Positions 24,719-34,167 of a stretch of DNA of 64,000 nucleotides are shown here, in pieces; the first letter of the stretch is position 1; the number at the start of each line of letters is the position of its first letter. The DNA comes from Terfezia claveryi (Eukaryota; Ascomycota; Pezizomycetes; Pezizales; Pezizaceae): NCBI GenBank assembly GCA_015179025.1, contig WHUX01000020.1:1-64000 (forward strand). The letters run 5' to 3'. Made by a program: the position numbers and the translations under genes. The notes below the pieces were generated by a model, which saw only the letters and a program-made list of their open reading frames with translations, did not search any database and was not told the DNA's origin.

Positions 24719-26238
24719 CTACTTCCACCCCTCCGCCCACGCCACCACCAAATCTCTCGCGTGAGTCCGCATCCAAAAATACTCCAAATTAGTCTTCCCA
24801 TTAAACATCCCCGTATGCGCAGCAATCTCATTATCCGCCCTTTTATTAACCATCTTATACCAACCCTCCCTAGCACTCTCCTTCTGTGGCTCACTACAGA
24901 ACGTCCTCTCCATGCCTAGAAACTGCTCTACTGCCCCACCGACCCCCGGTGGGGCGGTCATACTATTTGCTTTCCTTACTCCCAACGATGTATAAATATT
25001 CGCAAACCCCACGCCTTTGATGCTAGATACGCGGGAGAGTCGTGTTTTTAGTGTTTCGGATTTGTAAAGCTCTGAGACGAACTCGAGGTGTGAGGTTGCC
25101 CAGGAGAAACCGGCGACAATTTCCTCGCGCTTGTAGATTGATGCAGCGGTTCCGGCTGCTGCGATAGAGGCGGCGCCGGCGGCGTAGAGGGCGAGTTTAC
25201 CCCAGCGAGACCAGGCTGTGGGTTGTTCTTCCTTTGGGGTTGTATCGGGTGATGTAGACGCAGGAGTAGAAGAAGTATCTAATCCCACTAAGCTGCTATG
25301 TCGACTACTACTACTTCTATGGTGATTAGGTCTTTCGCTTTTCTCTTTCTCGCTCCGGCTGTTACTCCGGCCACTGTTGCCTTCTGGATCTCTCTCCCTC
25401 TCGCTCTTACTACTCCTGTGGCTGCTAGTCCTCCCTCCCTCCTTCTCCTTCTCACTCCTACTACTCCTCTTCTCCCTCTCCCTCGCCTTATCTTTCTCCT
25501 CCCTCGCCTTTGCCCCTTCCGCAGGAACCCTAGTCGCAACTGCCGTACTCCCATCCACCTTCGCAGTCGCCTCTTCCCCTGCCTTCCACCCTCCCCAGAG
25601 GCCCCCCGCAATCGCCCCCACTGTTTTCACCACCTCGCCTGCGCTCTTCACCTTCTCATCAACATTATGCGCAAACATGCTCGGGGCCAGGCCCAGGAAT
25701 GGGGTGTCGAACGCTAATATTCCCTGGATATAAGGGAACATCATTCTCTCCCGCTTGCCGCTCACAGTAGGTTCATCAATAATCCCCAATAATACATCGG
25801 CGGAGACGATACCCCCCATAGAGTGGCAGACCAGGATTGTGCGCACGGAGGGATTGGTGGTGGGGTGTGGTGACCCACCAGGGCGGGACTCGAGATCGAT
25901 TACGAGGTCTTGGAGCCATGTGCGGAGGTTCTGGACTGCAAGGAAGAGGTCGCCGCGGGTTGCATAACAGGGGTAGGTTTTTGTTAGGACGGTGAGCTGG
26001 GGAAGACAGTGTGAGGTTAAGCCTGCGAGGTCCTATAGGGTAAATTAACTTGTGATTCCCAAGTCAGCAGGAGGAGGAGGAGGAGGAGAAGAGGGTAATC
26101 TGACAGTTGGGAATTGTTCAAAGGTATTATCGTCGCCCTGTTGGTGGAGCTGTTAGTATCCTTCAAGCTGGGTGTCTGGTGTTTGGTTAACTGTACCTGA
26201 AACCCATGGACGAAAACCAGTAAAAGTGTCTTGTTCAT
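24719..26238 (-). CDS. Alpha/beta hydrolase, DUF676-like serine esterase/lipase
   Basis: Predicted 462 residues from minus-strand exons 26197-26238, 26105-26137 and 24719-26032. The start MNKTLLLVFVHGFQGDDNTF gives the oxyanion HG motif; the nucleophile elbow is CHSMGG with Ser96; a C-terminal HTGMF segment (about residue 430) probably supplies the catalytic histidine. Between them, about residues 140-240 form a low-complexity insert of Arg, Ser, Glu and Lys, followed by a hydrophobic stretch (LALYAAGAASIAAAGTAA). The layout matches fungal proteins with a lipase-like fold split by a disordered insert. Substrate is unknown. The second exon is only 33 nt and intron 2 contains a GGA triplet run (26070-26088). 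The charged insert explains the long antisense frames, which were ignored. Confidence 0.85.
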
Positions 26239-26716
26239 TTGCACTACTCCGTGAGAATGTCGCTACTGGGGAGATATCAATTGAATTAAGAGCTCAGATC
26301 CAATTGATAAGTGTGGGCTGGAGGCTGACGGCCGAATAACGCACTGGGAGGGCCTACGAAGTACAATATATAAAGGCAATCATGACAACGAGGCGTACTA
26401 AATAAGACATAGGCTTTTATGCACTCACTCTCGGAATCAGTGAAATTTAGAACAAATCGAATCAGACAGGCAAGAATAGATCACATTGCTGTACAGGTGC
26501 AGGCCAGTACCCTCAGTACCCCCAAAGATGCAGCTGTAATTCACCAATGGTTTGATGAGGTGCACACAGTATCATTTATACAACAATAAAAACCTGTAAA
26601 GAAGAGGTTCCCGAGACAACAACAACAATAACAACAACAACAACAGACGACCTTTTCTAACCTTAACAGCTCGATAAGAAATTGAGGAAGAGGTACAAGA
26701 GTTGTGTTTTTATAGA
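26239..26716. other. Spacer left of the Tc1 element
   Basis: Promoter side of the hydrolase gene, followed by sequence up to the transposon. It contains an AAC-type microsatellite (26616-26646). No gene seen. Confidence 0.5.
26616..26646. repeat. AAC trinucleotide microsatellite
   Basis: A run of about ten AAC units with one ATA-type interruption. Non-coding position about 70 bp left of the Tc1 element. Confidence 0.85.
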
Positions 26717-26748
26717 TACAATCCCTACCCAAAAGTCTTGGTGAAACA
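26717..26748 (+). repeat. Left terminal inverted repeat with TA
   Basis: Begins TACAATCCC and ends GGTGAAACA. Exact inverted match to 28069-28100. The first two bases are the TA target site. Confidence 0.95.
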
Positions 26749-26939
26749 CAAATTTGAGCCGCTTGGCGGGACTCACTCCAACGCTATTATACTCTCGTAT
26801 TTATTGAATAACTTGACAACTACATATCGCCCAGGTCTGAAATTAAAGTCGGAACAATAAGGGGTATAGGAGAAATAGGAACCAAAATCTTAAGCAAAGA
26901 AAAAGAGAATTGAAGTAAAACCAAACAAACAAAATATAT

Positions 26940-27995
26940 CTAATACCGAGTATACCAGCCCTTAGCAGCAATGACAGCGGCCACCCGGTTTGGCATGCTC
27001 CTCCACAATGACTCAAAGATAGACTCTGGAATTGCTTCCCATGCTTCAGGCAAGACCTCAGCAAGCCTAGCACAAACGGCATCTGGCCCTCCAGGAGTAT
27101 TGGCAATATCAGGGTACTTTGCATGAAGATACCATTTGAGATGAATCCAGACATGCTCAATGGGGTTAAGATCTAGACTATAGGGAGGGTGTCTATCGAC
27201 TGAGAGGTCATGGAGCTTAAGGAATTCCTTAATAATCTTGGCTGTATGGACTGGAGTATTGTCTTGTTGAAATTTCGCATTGCCAATAGTACGGTTGATA
27301 TGTTTGATAACTGGGAGGAGGAGGACCTCAAGCAAGCGACGATAGATAGTAGCATTAACGGAACGCACAATCAGAGGTACAAATGTACCACGATGCCTGC
27401 CCCAGAAGCACCCCCAAACCATCATAGAAATGCCTTTCCCCTTAGGGACTGCATTAATATAGTCCTTATCCCACTTTTCCTCTGGTGTTCGAAAAACCCA
27501 AATTTGCCTTGCATGAGCTGACCTTTCTACCGTGCACTCATCACTCCAAATTGTGCTTTCAAAGTCCTCAGCTGTCCAATCTTTTCTTTCTAATGCCCAA
27601 GCAAGTCTTTCCTTAGCTCTAGCCTCTGTTGGCTTCGGTCTCTTTTTTGCTAGCCACTTGCGTAGCCCATTCTCTCGGAGGTAGCGGTCCAGTGTATGCA
27701 AGGACATATGGGGGCAGCAACGTTGCTGAATTTCTGCTCTAGTCCATGTTGGATTCTTCTTCACACATCGCATTATGCCCCTTCTATCCATCTTGCTGAG
27801 CTTTTTTGGTCTACCGGACCTAGGGGCATTTTCAGTAGACCCTCGCACTGCCGCCCGATCGAGGAAATTTCAGATCGTTGACCAAGGACGGCCAGTAATT
27901 TGGGAAATTAATGTTATAGTATACTGCAGGTGGAAGAGAACAAGGATAATCCCCTTCTCCACCGCAGTCATTTCTCGTTGTACACTAGAAGCCAT
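26940..27995 (-). pseudogene. Tc1-type DD34E transposase with one in-frame stop
   Basis: A 351-codon frame from the ATG at 27993-27995 to the stop at 26940, broken once by TGA (complement of 27870-27872, codon 42). The stop sits in a stretch reading TI-stop-NFLDRA, where related transposases have an arginine or similar residue, so a CGA to TGA transition is a likely cause. The rest is intact: a helix-turn-helix region with the GRPKKLS basic motif and the DDE catalytic core, with Asp in WSDECTVE, Asp in FQQDNTPVH and Glu in LDLNPIEHVW. Exactly 34 residues separate the last two, giving DD34E, the Tc1 signature. A downstream GTG at 27848 opens the remaining frame, but there is no good ATG, so translation of the full DNA-binding domain is unlikely. 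Confidence 0.93.
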
Positions 27996-28068
27996 GGCTG
28001 ATGTGCTACGGTCCTTGAAAGCACTCTGCGGTCGCTGAATTTACACTTCTTCCCAACGCTGATCGGCA

Positions 28069-28100
28069 TGTTTCACCAAGACTTTTGGGTAGGGATTGTA
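28069..28100 (-). repeat. Right terminal inverted repeat with TA
   Basis: Exact reverse complement of 26717-26748; it ends with the duplicated TA at 28099-28100. Confidence 0.95.
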
Positions 28101-28646
28101 CGTTAAGGGAAAGAGATTAGGGAAGATGGAATTTAAAGTTGGAAGGTTATGTACATCTCACTCAGCTTTGAAGGGGAAAAAAAAAAAGTTTGAAGGTTCA
28201 CATTATTTGCTGGAGCTATATTTAATATTTAGATGTTAATCTCTAATTAATGTTACTTGCGTTTGTGGCTTAACTGATGCTTGGTGTCACGATAGGTTTA
28301 ATGGGAATATAATAATTAACTGGCGCGTGTGGTCATGGGGAGAAACAACTCACCCCTTACTTGAAGAGATTTATGATTGTCATTGTTGAAAATTGAACAA
28401 ATTGAACAAAAGTATTACCCTTATAGAGCGTAATGAGTAGTATGTCCATGATAATGCTTCAGCAAATAAATGAATGCGCCAAGAAAGGAGAAGAAAGGAG
28501 AAACATCTCATCAAACCAAGCAGTGGCCCAGTTTTGGTACCAACCAACTAATCAAGCAGCCGTTTATAAGGATATGGTGCAAAATTCCAGTGAACAATTG
28601 CAAAGCCAGAAAGAAAAAGAGAAAATAGAAAGAAGCCGTTTTTTTT
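28101..28646. other. Spacer between the Tc1 element and PIF1
   Basis: AT-rich with an A run near 28180-28189 and another T run at the PIF1 stop. A 131-codon frame at 28433-28828 runs antisense into the PIF1 terminal exon and lacks any family signature. Nothing else recognised. Confidence 0.5.
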
Positions 28647-31615
28647 TTATCCAGACCCATAGGAAATTGACCGCCGTTTCAAGTGCCCCTCATCCTCCTC
28701 GTCACACTCATCAAAATACAATGACTCCACTTGCTGCTTGGAGGCTGCAGCGGCGGCCCTCTTCTTGCTCACGTCCATTGCACTGTAAAGACTGGCATAA
28801 AAGGCTCGCACTTTGTCATGAGCCATGACCTTCTTAGGATCAAACCTCAAGACTTGAAGGCCTTCCTGGCAGGTAGCTCTACTAAGCGCAACATACGCTT
28901 GACCCTTCTCGAATACCTTGCCTAGGTCTACTTTGACACGTTCAAGGGTTTGTCCCTGTGCCTTATGGATAGACAGTGCCCATGCCAAAATCAAGGGTAT
29001 TTGGGTTCGGGAGGCCTGAACCTCACCATTAGGCAGCTCTACCTTCCACTGCTCGGGTTGCACCAGGTATTGCCGGACCGTACCTATTGCATCACTAAAG
29101 ATTAGCTACTGGTGACCCGAGGCTTGGGGTAATCTCTTTACCATCTGGAATGATGAATTGAACGAGTGGCCATTTCTTCGAGGTGTCCGCCGCGGCCTGT
29201 GCAACAAGCTGAGACTTCAACCGAGCACGCCGCTTTGATACGAGACTCTCCCCTTCATCTTCAACCCCATTGATATAATCTTCTATACCCCCCTCACTCA
29301 TTAGGAGTTCAAAGGTCCTATCATTCATGAAACCAACCACCCTTCCCAGAGAACCGTTCACGAGTGTCTCATCAACATTCTTAATCAACATGACCTGCGA
29401 GTTGATTTTAAGTGCAATTCTCTGTGGGGCCATGCAACTACTAAGCAACCTGTCTCGCATCTTGGTATCAGTGGAAGTAGTACCACCATCATTAGCCTCA
29501 AATATCTCGACTTTACCAGCAAGCTGCCGCATCTTCGCATTATTCGCTGAATCCACTTCTGTTCGAGTTGGGAACCTAGTCATACTTAACATCTATTAAG
29601 CTTGTCACGAGGAGCGCACTTACAATTCAGTTGCTTGAATCCCGTCGTCATAGGTAATCGGTCGTTGTAATCTCCTGAAGGCATCAATAGTCTGCTGACT
29701 CAATTTCCCCAATCTCATTTCGTTCAACATTGTGGCGAAGGCTTAACCAGTCAGTAATCTTCAACAACTCAGAGATAGTAGTCCAAGTGTCATACCTGCA
29801 TCCCTCTGGCGAAAAACCTGTGTTAATCCAATAGTATGATCGATAGATGTAATCCAGGTATCAGCTTCAAAAGCAAATTTTGCAATTCTATTTTTATCTG
29901 GCACAGGAGGAAGCTGGAAGAAGTCTCCCGTGATGATCAACTGGATGCCTCCAAACGGCCGTCCATTACTTTTGATTTGTCTAGCAACGGCCTCAAGTTT
30001 ATCAAAGAGTTCGCCGTCTACCATTGATATTTCATCAATAATCAAAACCTTTGTCTTTAGCCACCGGTTCTTTGCGTTAGAATTCCTTTTGATCTTCTTA
30101 ACAAGATCTGCTGGTGCCTCTTTTCCAAGGCCAATCCCAGCAAAGCTGTGAAGTGTAACACCGCCAATGTTACAAGCTGCAAGTCCAGTGGAAGCGGTAA
30201 CAGCAACCCTACCCTGCTCCCTCTTGTATTTCTCACGGAGTTTAACGATAAGCTCACGCAGCAGCACCGACTTTCCAGTACCTGTATAATTTATTAGTAT
30301 ATCTGACATACTTAAGCGCAGAGTAAGTATGGATTGAATACGGACCAGCAGAACCCGTGAAGAAGACGCTATGGTGACTGTTCAATACTAAATCAATAAC
30401 CTTCTGTTGCTCTTCACTCAGGAATATACTATGTAGTCTCTCTTCCGTCTGCATCTTAACAGCCTTCTCAAACACCACACCTTCTGCTTTTGACGAGATA
30501 CTCCTCTTCTGATTCACTTTGAACTCTTGCCGAACAACCTTGGCGGCAGACGCCGTGGTATCCCATGGCATAGTAGGTCCTTTTCGGGGCGTCTCAGGTG
30601 GACCCCGGGTTTGCCTGGGCTCCCGTGGTTTTCGACCCCGAGGCCTCTTGGCCTCAGGCTCTTCTTCAGCATGTACCTCTTCACTTTGATGTAACCAAGG
30701 TAGACGCCTCTTGGGCTTTTCCTCTGGAGCGGATTTCTGTTTAACTTGCTCTATAGAGGTAGAAGTGGCAATTGAGGAGATAGTGCGGGTAGACGTTGCG
30801 TTCATCTGACTGACAGCCTCTTGCGAGAACACCTTTCCTATGGGCCGCCTTGAAGCAGCCATTGGCTGGACATGCCGCGCTGGGGAGGAGGACCAGGGAA
30901 GAGGTGCACTGCTGCCTGGAGGATCCTGTACCTGTGTTGTAGGAGCTGGTTTAGGTAATATAGGATTCGAGCTTGGTGGGATGCACTCAACTGCCGCTTT
31001 GAGATCCTGGGGTATAAATGGCTTATCAACATCAAAGTCAAGAGAGAGGTCGATATCATCATCGAAATCATTTTCGTCAAAGTATACCGCTTCATGCAAA
31101 CTATTCATAATACTTGAGGATACACTAGGTACCTCAAGGGGTGGTGAGTTCTCCTGAAACGCAGTGTCGTTGCTGAAGGTCTTGAGAAGTCGAGTGTCTC
31201 TTTCGGAGGAAAATAACTGAGAATTGGTCGCATCAGAGGTGGGTGGTGATAGTAATTTTGGCTTCGTAGCTGTAAGTTGGTCTACATTAGAAACCTGTGG
31301 TCGACTACTCTTGAGCGCACCGCTCTGTCCCCCACTCCCGAGGAACCCCGGGCGCTGTGTTTGCGAGCTCCTGAAAGCCGACTGTATATCCTTTTGCTGA
31401 GACGAACTTTTCGGAGCATACAGAGGGGGAACCAGCTTCGATGGCGGTGGTTGTTCGGACTGGTGTTTTGCGACAGCTCGGTGGAACATGGTTGATTGCC
31501 GCCTTGATTGCCCCGATAAGATTAAAACGCGTGGTGAGGCAAGCACGTTGGAACTGCGCGTTGTAAAGTGGTGGTGACAAAGGGTGCAAGCCACATGCGC
31601 CCGCCGGCCCAGCAT
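28647..31615 (-). CDS. PIF1: PIF1-family 5'-3' DNA helicase
   Basis: Predicted 914 residues from minus-strand exons 30346-31615, 29796-30281, 29624-29741, 29142-29575 and 28647-29083, all in phase. The first 420 or so residues are disordered and Pro/Ser-rich. The SF1B helicase core follows: [13 protein letters not shown], Walker A GSAGTGKS split by intron 1, [13 protein letters not shown] with [11 protein letters not shown], Walker [52 protein letters not shown] and the C-terminal [18 protein letters not shown] with AYVALSRAT. Family members unwind G-quadruplexes, restrain telomerase and maintain mitochondrial DNA. Residues 1-42 are arginine-rich without acidic residues and look like a mitochondrial presequence; a second in-frame Met43 sits in a better start context. 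Intron 1 uses an unusual GTCCGT donor. Confidence 0.95.
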
Positions 31616-32045
31616 TCAACTAGGAGTGGATAAGTCAATGTTGAGCTCTGATCAATCACTGGCTACTGTTGACCTGAAGTCTCTAGTGAACACAAGTCGA
31701 GAGCCCGGATTTGTGTGTATTTGCCAGTGGGTTGATATTGGTTTCGTAAGTGCTGAGGTATCGAGACGTGAACCCCCAATTCGAGACTCCAGTCGCATAA
31801 GAGCTGTTTGATTTCAATTTTTATTTCTGTAGGTAAGTTTTCTGAGATGCCTGAAGATCATTATTGTATGGCCGCCAAGGCGGGGCAAAAATTCGCATCC
31901 CACTATCTCAATTCAGATAGAATTAGTTTCAGTGCCATTATAGATATGAATAAGATATAAGTTACATAGCTGTAGGAGATATTGCGCACATCTATGTTTA
32001 CAATGTAAGACATTTCATGGGGTCAATTATGTACTGCCATAGCCC
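31616..32045. other. Spacer between PIF1 and the cyclophilin gene
   Basis: About 430 bp that must include the PIF1 promoter and the 3' end of the cyclophilin transcript. No gene or repeat seen. Confidence 0.5.
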
Positions 32046-33975
32046 TCACCATGCATCAAAATTTCCAAACCCACCACTGTGTTTGATTTTCTTTTTCACC
32101 GCCGACTCTTCATTATATGGCTCATCCACCAACTCTATAATTTTATTCTCCTCCTCTGGTGCCTGCAGCGCTGCAGCCTTCAGATACTTCCCCACCCCAG
32201 AGCTAGCCACTTGCACAGGCTTCCCATTTTCTCGTAGCCTCTTCCCAGTCCATGTCGTTTTTTGGTCATCTGTCAGCTCTTTTTTCTTCCGCTCTTCAGC
32301 CTTTTCTTCTTCTTCCTTCTCCTTCCTCTGATTCTGGAACTCTTTAAAGGGATCAACAAACACCACAATCTCGTTGATGACGATATCCTTCGTTGGTCGG
32401 TCGCTGGAATCAGTTGGTGAGGTTTCTAATCGATCAAGGATCTCCAGTCCGCCTACGACTTTGCCAAAGATTGTATGCTTCCGGTCGAGGTGAGGCACCG
32501 CACGGTATGTAATAAAACTATATGTGTTAGCCTCAGTTGTTGGGTATTGTTCCCAGGTATGGTGACTTACAACTGGGATGAATTTGTGTTCTTGCCCTTA
32601 TTTGCCATAGAGAGCATACCTCTTGTATCATGCTTTAATGGCCCCTCTAGTTCGTCGTTGAAGTTCTTCCCCCAATAGCTGGTGCCACCGCGGCCGGTTC
32701 CAGTGGGATCCCCCCCTTGAATCATGAAATTTCGAATATTTCTATGAAAGCTGACCCCATTATAGTAACCCTTCTGTGCCAGCTTTACAAAGTTATAGAC
32801 TGCCTTTGGTGCAAATTCAGGGCTCAACTCCACATTGAGGTTCCCCAAATTTGTTGCTATCCGTGCATATCCCTTCACTTTCACACGTTTTGGCTTAAGC
32901 ATATAGTCCTCCTCTGACAAGATTGCCCTCTCAGCTCCTGTATGGGGTGTGAACGAAGTGGATGTAAACGATGCTGCTGCCTTTCCTGTTGTGTGTATGG
33001 CGGCATTATATGGGACTGGGGCACTAGCGGTACTGCACACGGCCGAGCCGGTGGATGTGGATGTGGATGTAGACGTGGATGATCGCTTCACAGCTGGGTT
33101 AAAATTAGGGTCTGTCGTGCTTGTTTTGGCTGCCCTGGCCTTGGCTACAGCAGCCTTCGCGGCTAATATTTTGGCACTCGACCCAGTAGCTTTCAGGTTG
33201 ATGTTATTTAGAGGGTCTGCTCTCTCTGCTTCCTCTTCTAATAAAACTGTCAGCCCATGCTTTCGACTCCGAAAGACACCACAAACCTACCCTCTGTCAA
33301 TGTTGATAATCCCTCTTGTAGGTATCTGAAACTCGACATATCCCTACTTTGTAGACTCTTTGGATCCTGGATAGTGATGATATCCTTCCTCGTAAACTCA
33401 TCATCTGTCAGTAAGTCTTTCCAGTTCTTTGCCTTAATATTCAACCTCTCAACTGTGTCCCAGGCATAAACATTCCCCGACGTCCTGATCGCCACAAGGT
33501 GCGTATTGTCGGTGAAAGCCTTGTATGTAAGTGGGTCCACGTATTCCCCGTCCTCGTTCTTATGCATCTCTAGCTTAAGCAGTTCATTGTACTGCATTCT
33601 CTCGCCAGTAACTGGGTTGGTGCCATGCTTCTTCAGCCATGGGATGATGTTGGTGAGGTCGAATATGGTACCATCGGCGGTGCAGACTGGATGCTCGAAA
33701 GGTTGAAGGCTAAGTGCGCAGTAATTGAAGGGAAGCCGTTTAAATGTTGCCGTACTTGCCTTTTTCTGAGCGCCCGAAGATGCAGAAAAGGCAGAGCCGT
33801 CGGTGCTGGCCCATTCGCTGTGGGTGATCTTCTCATCAGGTGAGTATTCGCACTGTTTCGGGCACTGGTCGGTGGAAGGTGATACCTACGTATAGCTTGT
33901 CTGTACCTAATAGAGTGAAAGTATCAGCCAGCAGGTCATGAATGAGGCATTCGGAGGGTACTTACCTTTTCCCAT
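32046..33975 (-). CDS. U-box peptidyl-prolyl isomerase, PPIL2/Cyp60 type
   Basis: Predicted 567 residues from minus-strand exons 33966-33975, 33890-33906, 33291-33828, 32571-33237 and 32046-32517, all in phase. The first two coding exons are 10 and 17 nt and give MGKGTDKLYITHSEWA, the conserved family start. Domains: a U-box-like region (about 35-105; [19 protein letters not shown], then [14 protein letters not shown]), a linker with a Ser-Thr dipeptide run encoded by GTGGAT-type repeats, a cyclophilin domain from about residue 311 ([60 protein letters not shown] and FGKVVGG), and a charged tail. The family is a nuclear, spliceosome-associated isomerase with possible ubiquitin ligase activity. 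Divergent from the F-box gene across only 192 bp. Confidence 0.95.
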
Positions 33976-34167
33976 ATTTCTTCCGAGTGTATTCTAATTA
34001 TTTCCCAGGAAATAGTCAAGGATCATCTGTTGTATTATTTATGGAAGAATACCAGGTTGGTGCGCGACAAAAGAAAGGTTACCAGTACCCGGTTAGAGCC
34101 GATAAGCGAGAACAAGCCCACATATTTTATAGCATCAGTATAAAGTCTTGAGCTCATTTGAACAGTT
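33976..34167. promoter_or_regulatory. Short bidirectional promoter region
   Basis: Only 192 bp separate the start codons of the leftward cyclophilin gene and the rightward F-box/RCC1 gene, so both promoters and both 5' leaders must share this stretch unless either leader contains an intron. There is no obvious TATA box. A direct functional link between the two genes is not implied. Confidence 0.6.

Larger units (their letters stand above)
26717..28100 (-). mobile_element. Tc1/mariner-family DNA transposon, nearly intact
   Basis: The ends are perfect inverted repeats: 26717-26748 matches the reverse complement of 28069-28100 over 32 bases, of which the outermost TA on each side is the target-site duplication expected for Tc1/mariner, leaving 30-bp terminal repeats. 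The 1380-bp element contains one transposase frame on the minus strand occupying most of its length. Identical terminal repeats suggest a fairly recent insertion. The transposase has a single internal stop codon (see separate entry), so this copy is probably not autonomous. No host gene is interrupted. Confidence 0.95.

Noticed and set aside
25288..25733. Long frames on both strands inside the hydrolase gene
   Set aside because: They arise from the Arg/Ser/Glu-rich repeat of the real coding frame; composition only.
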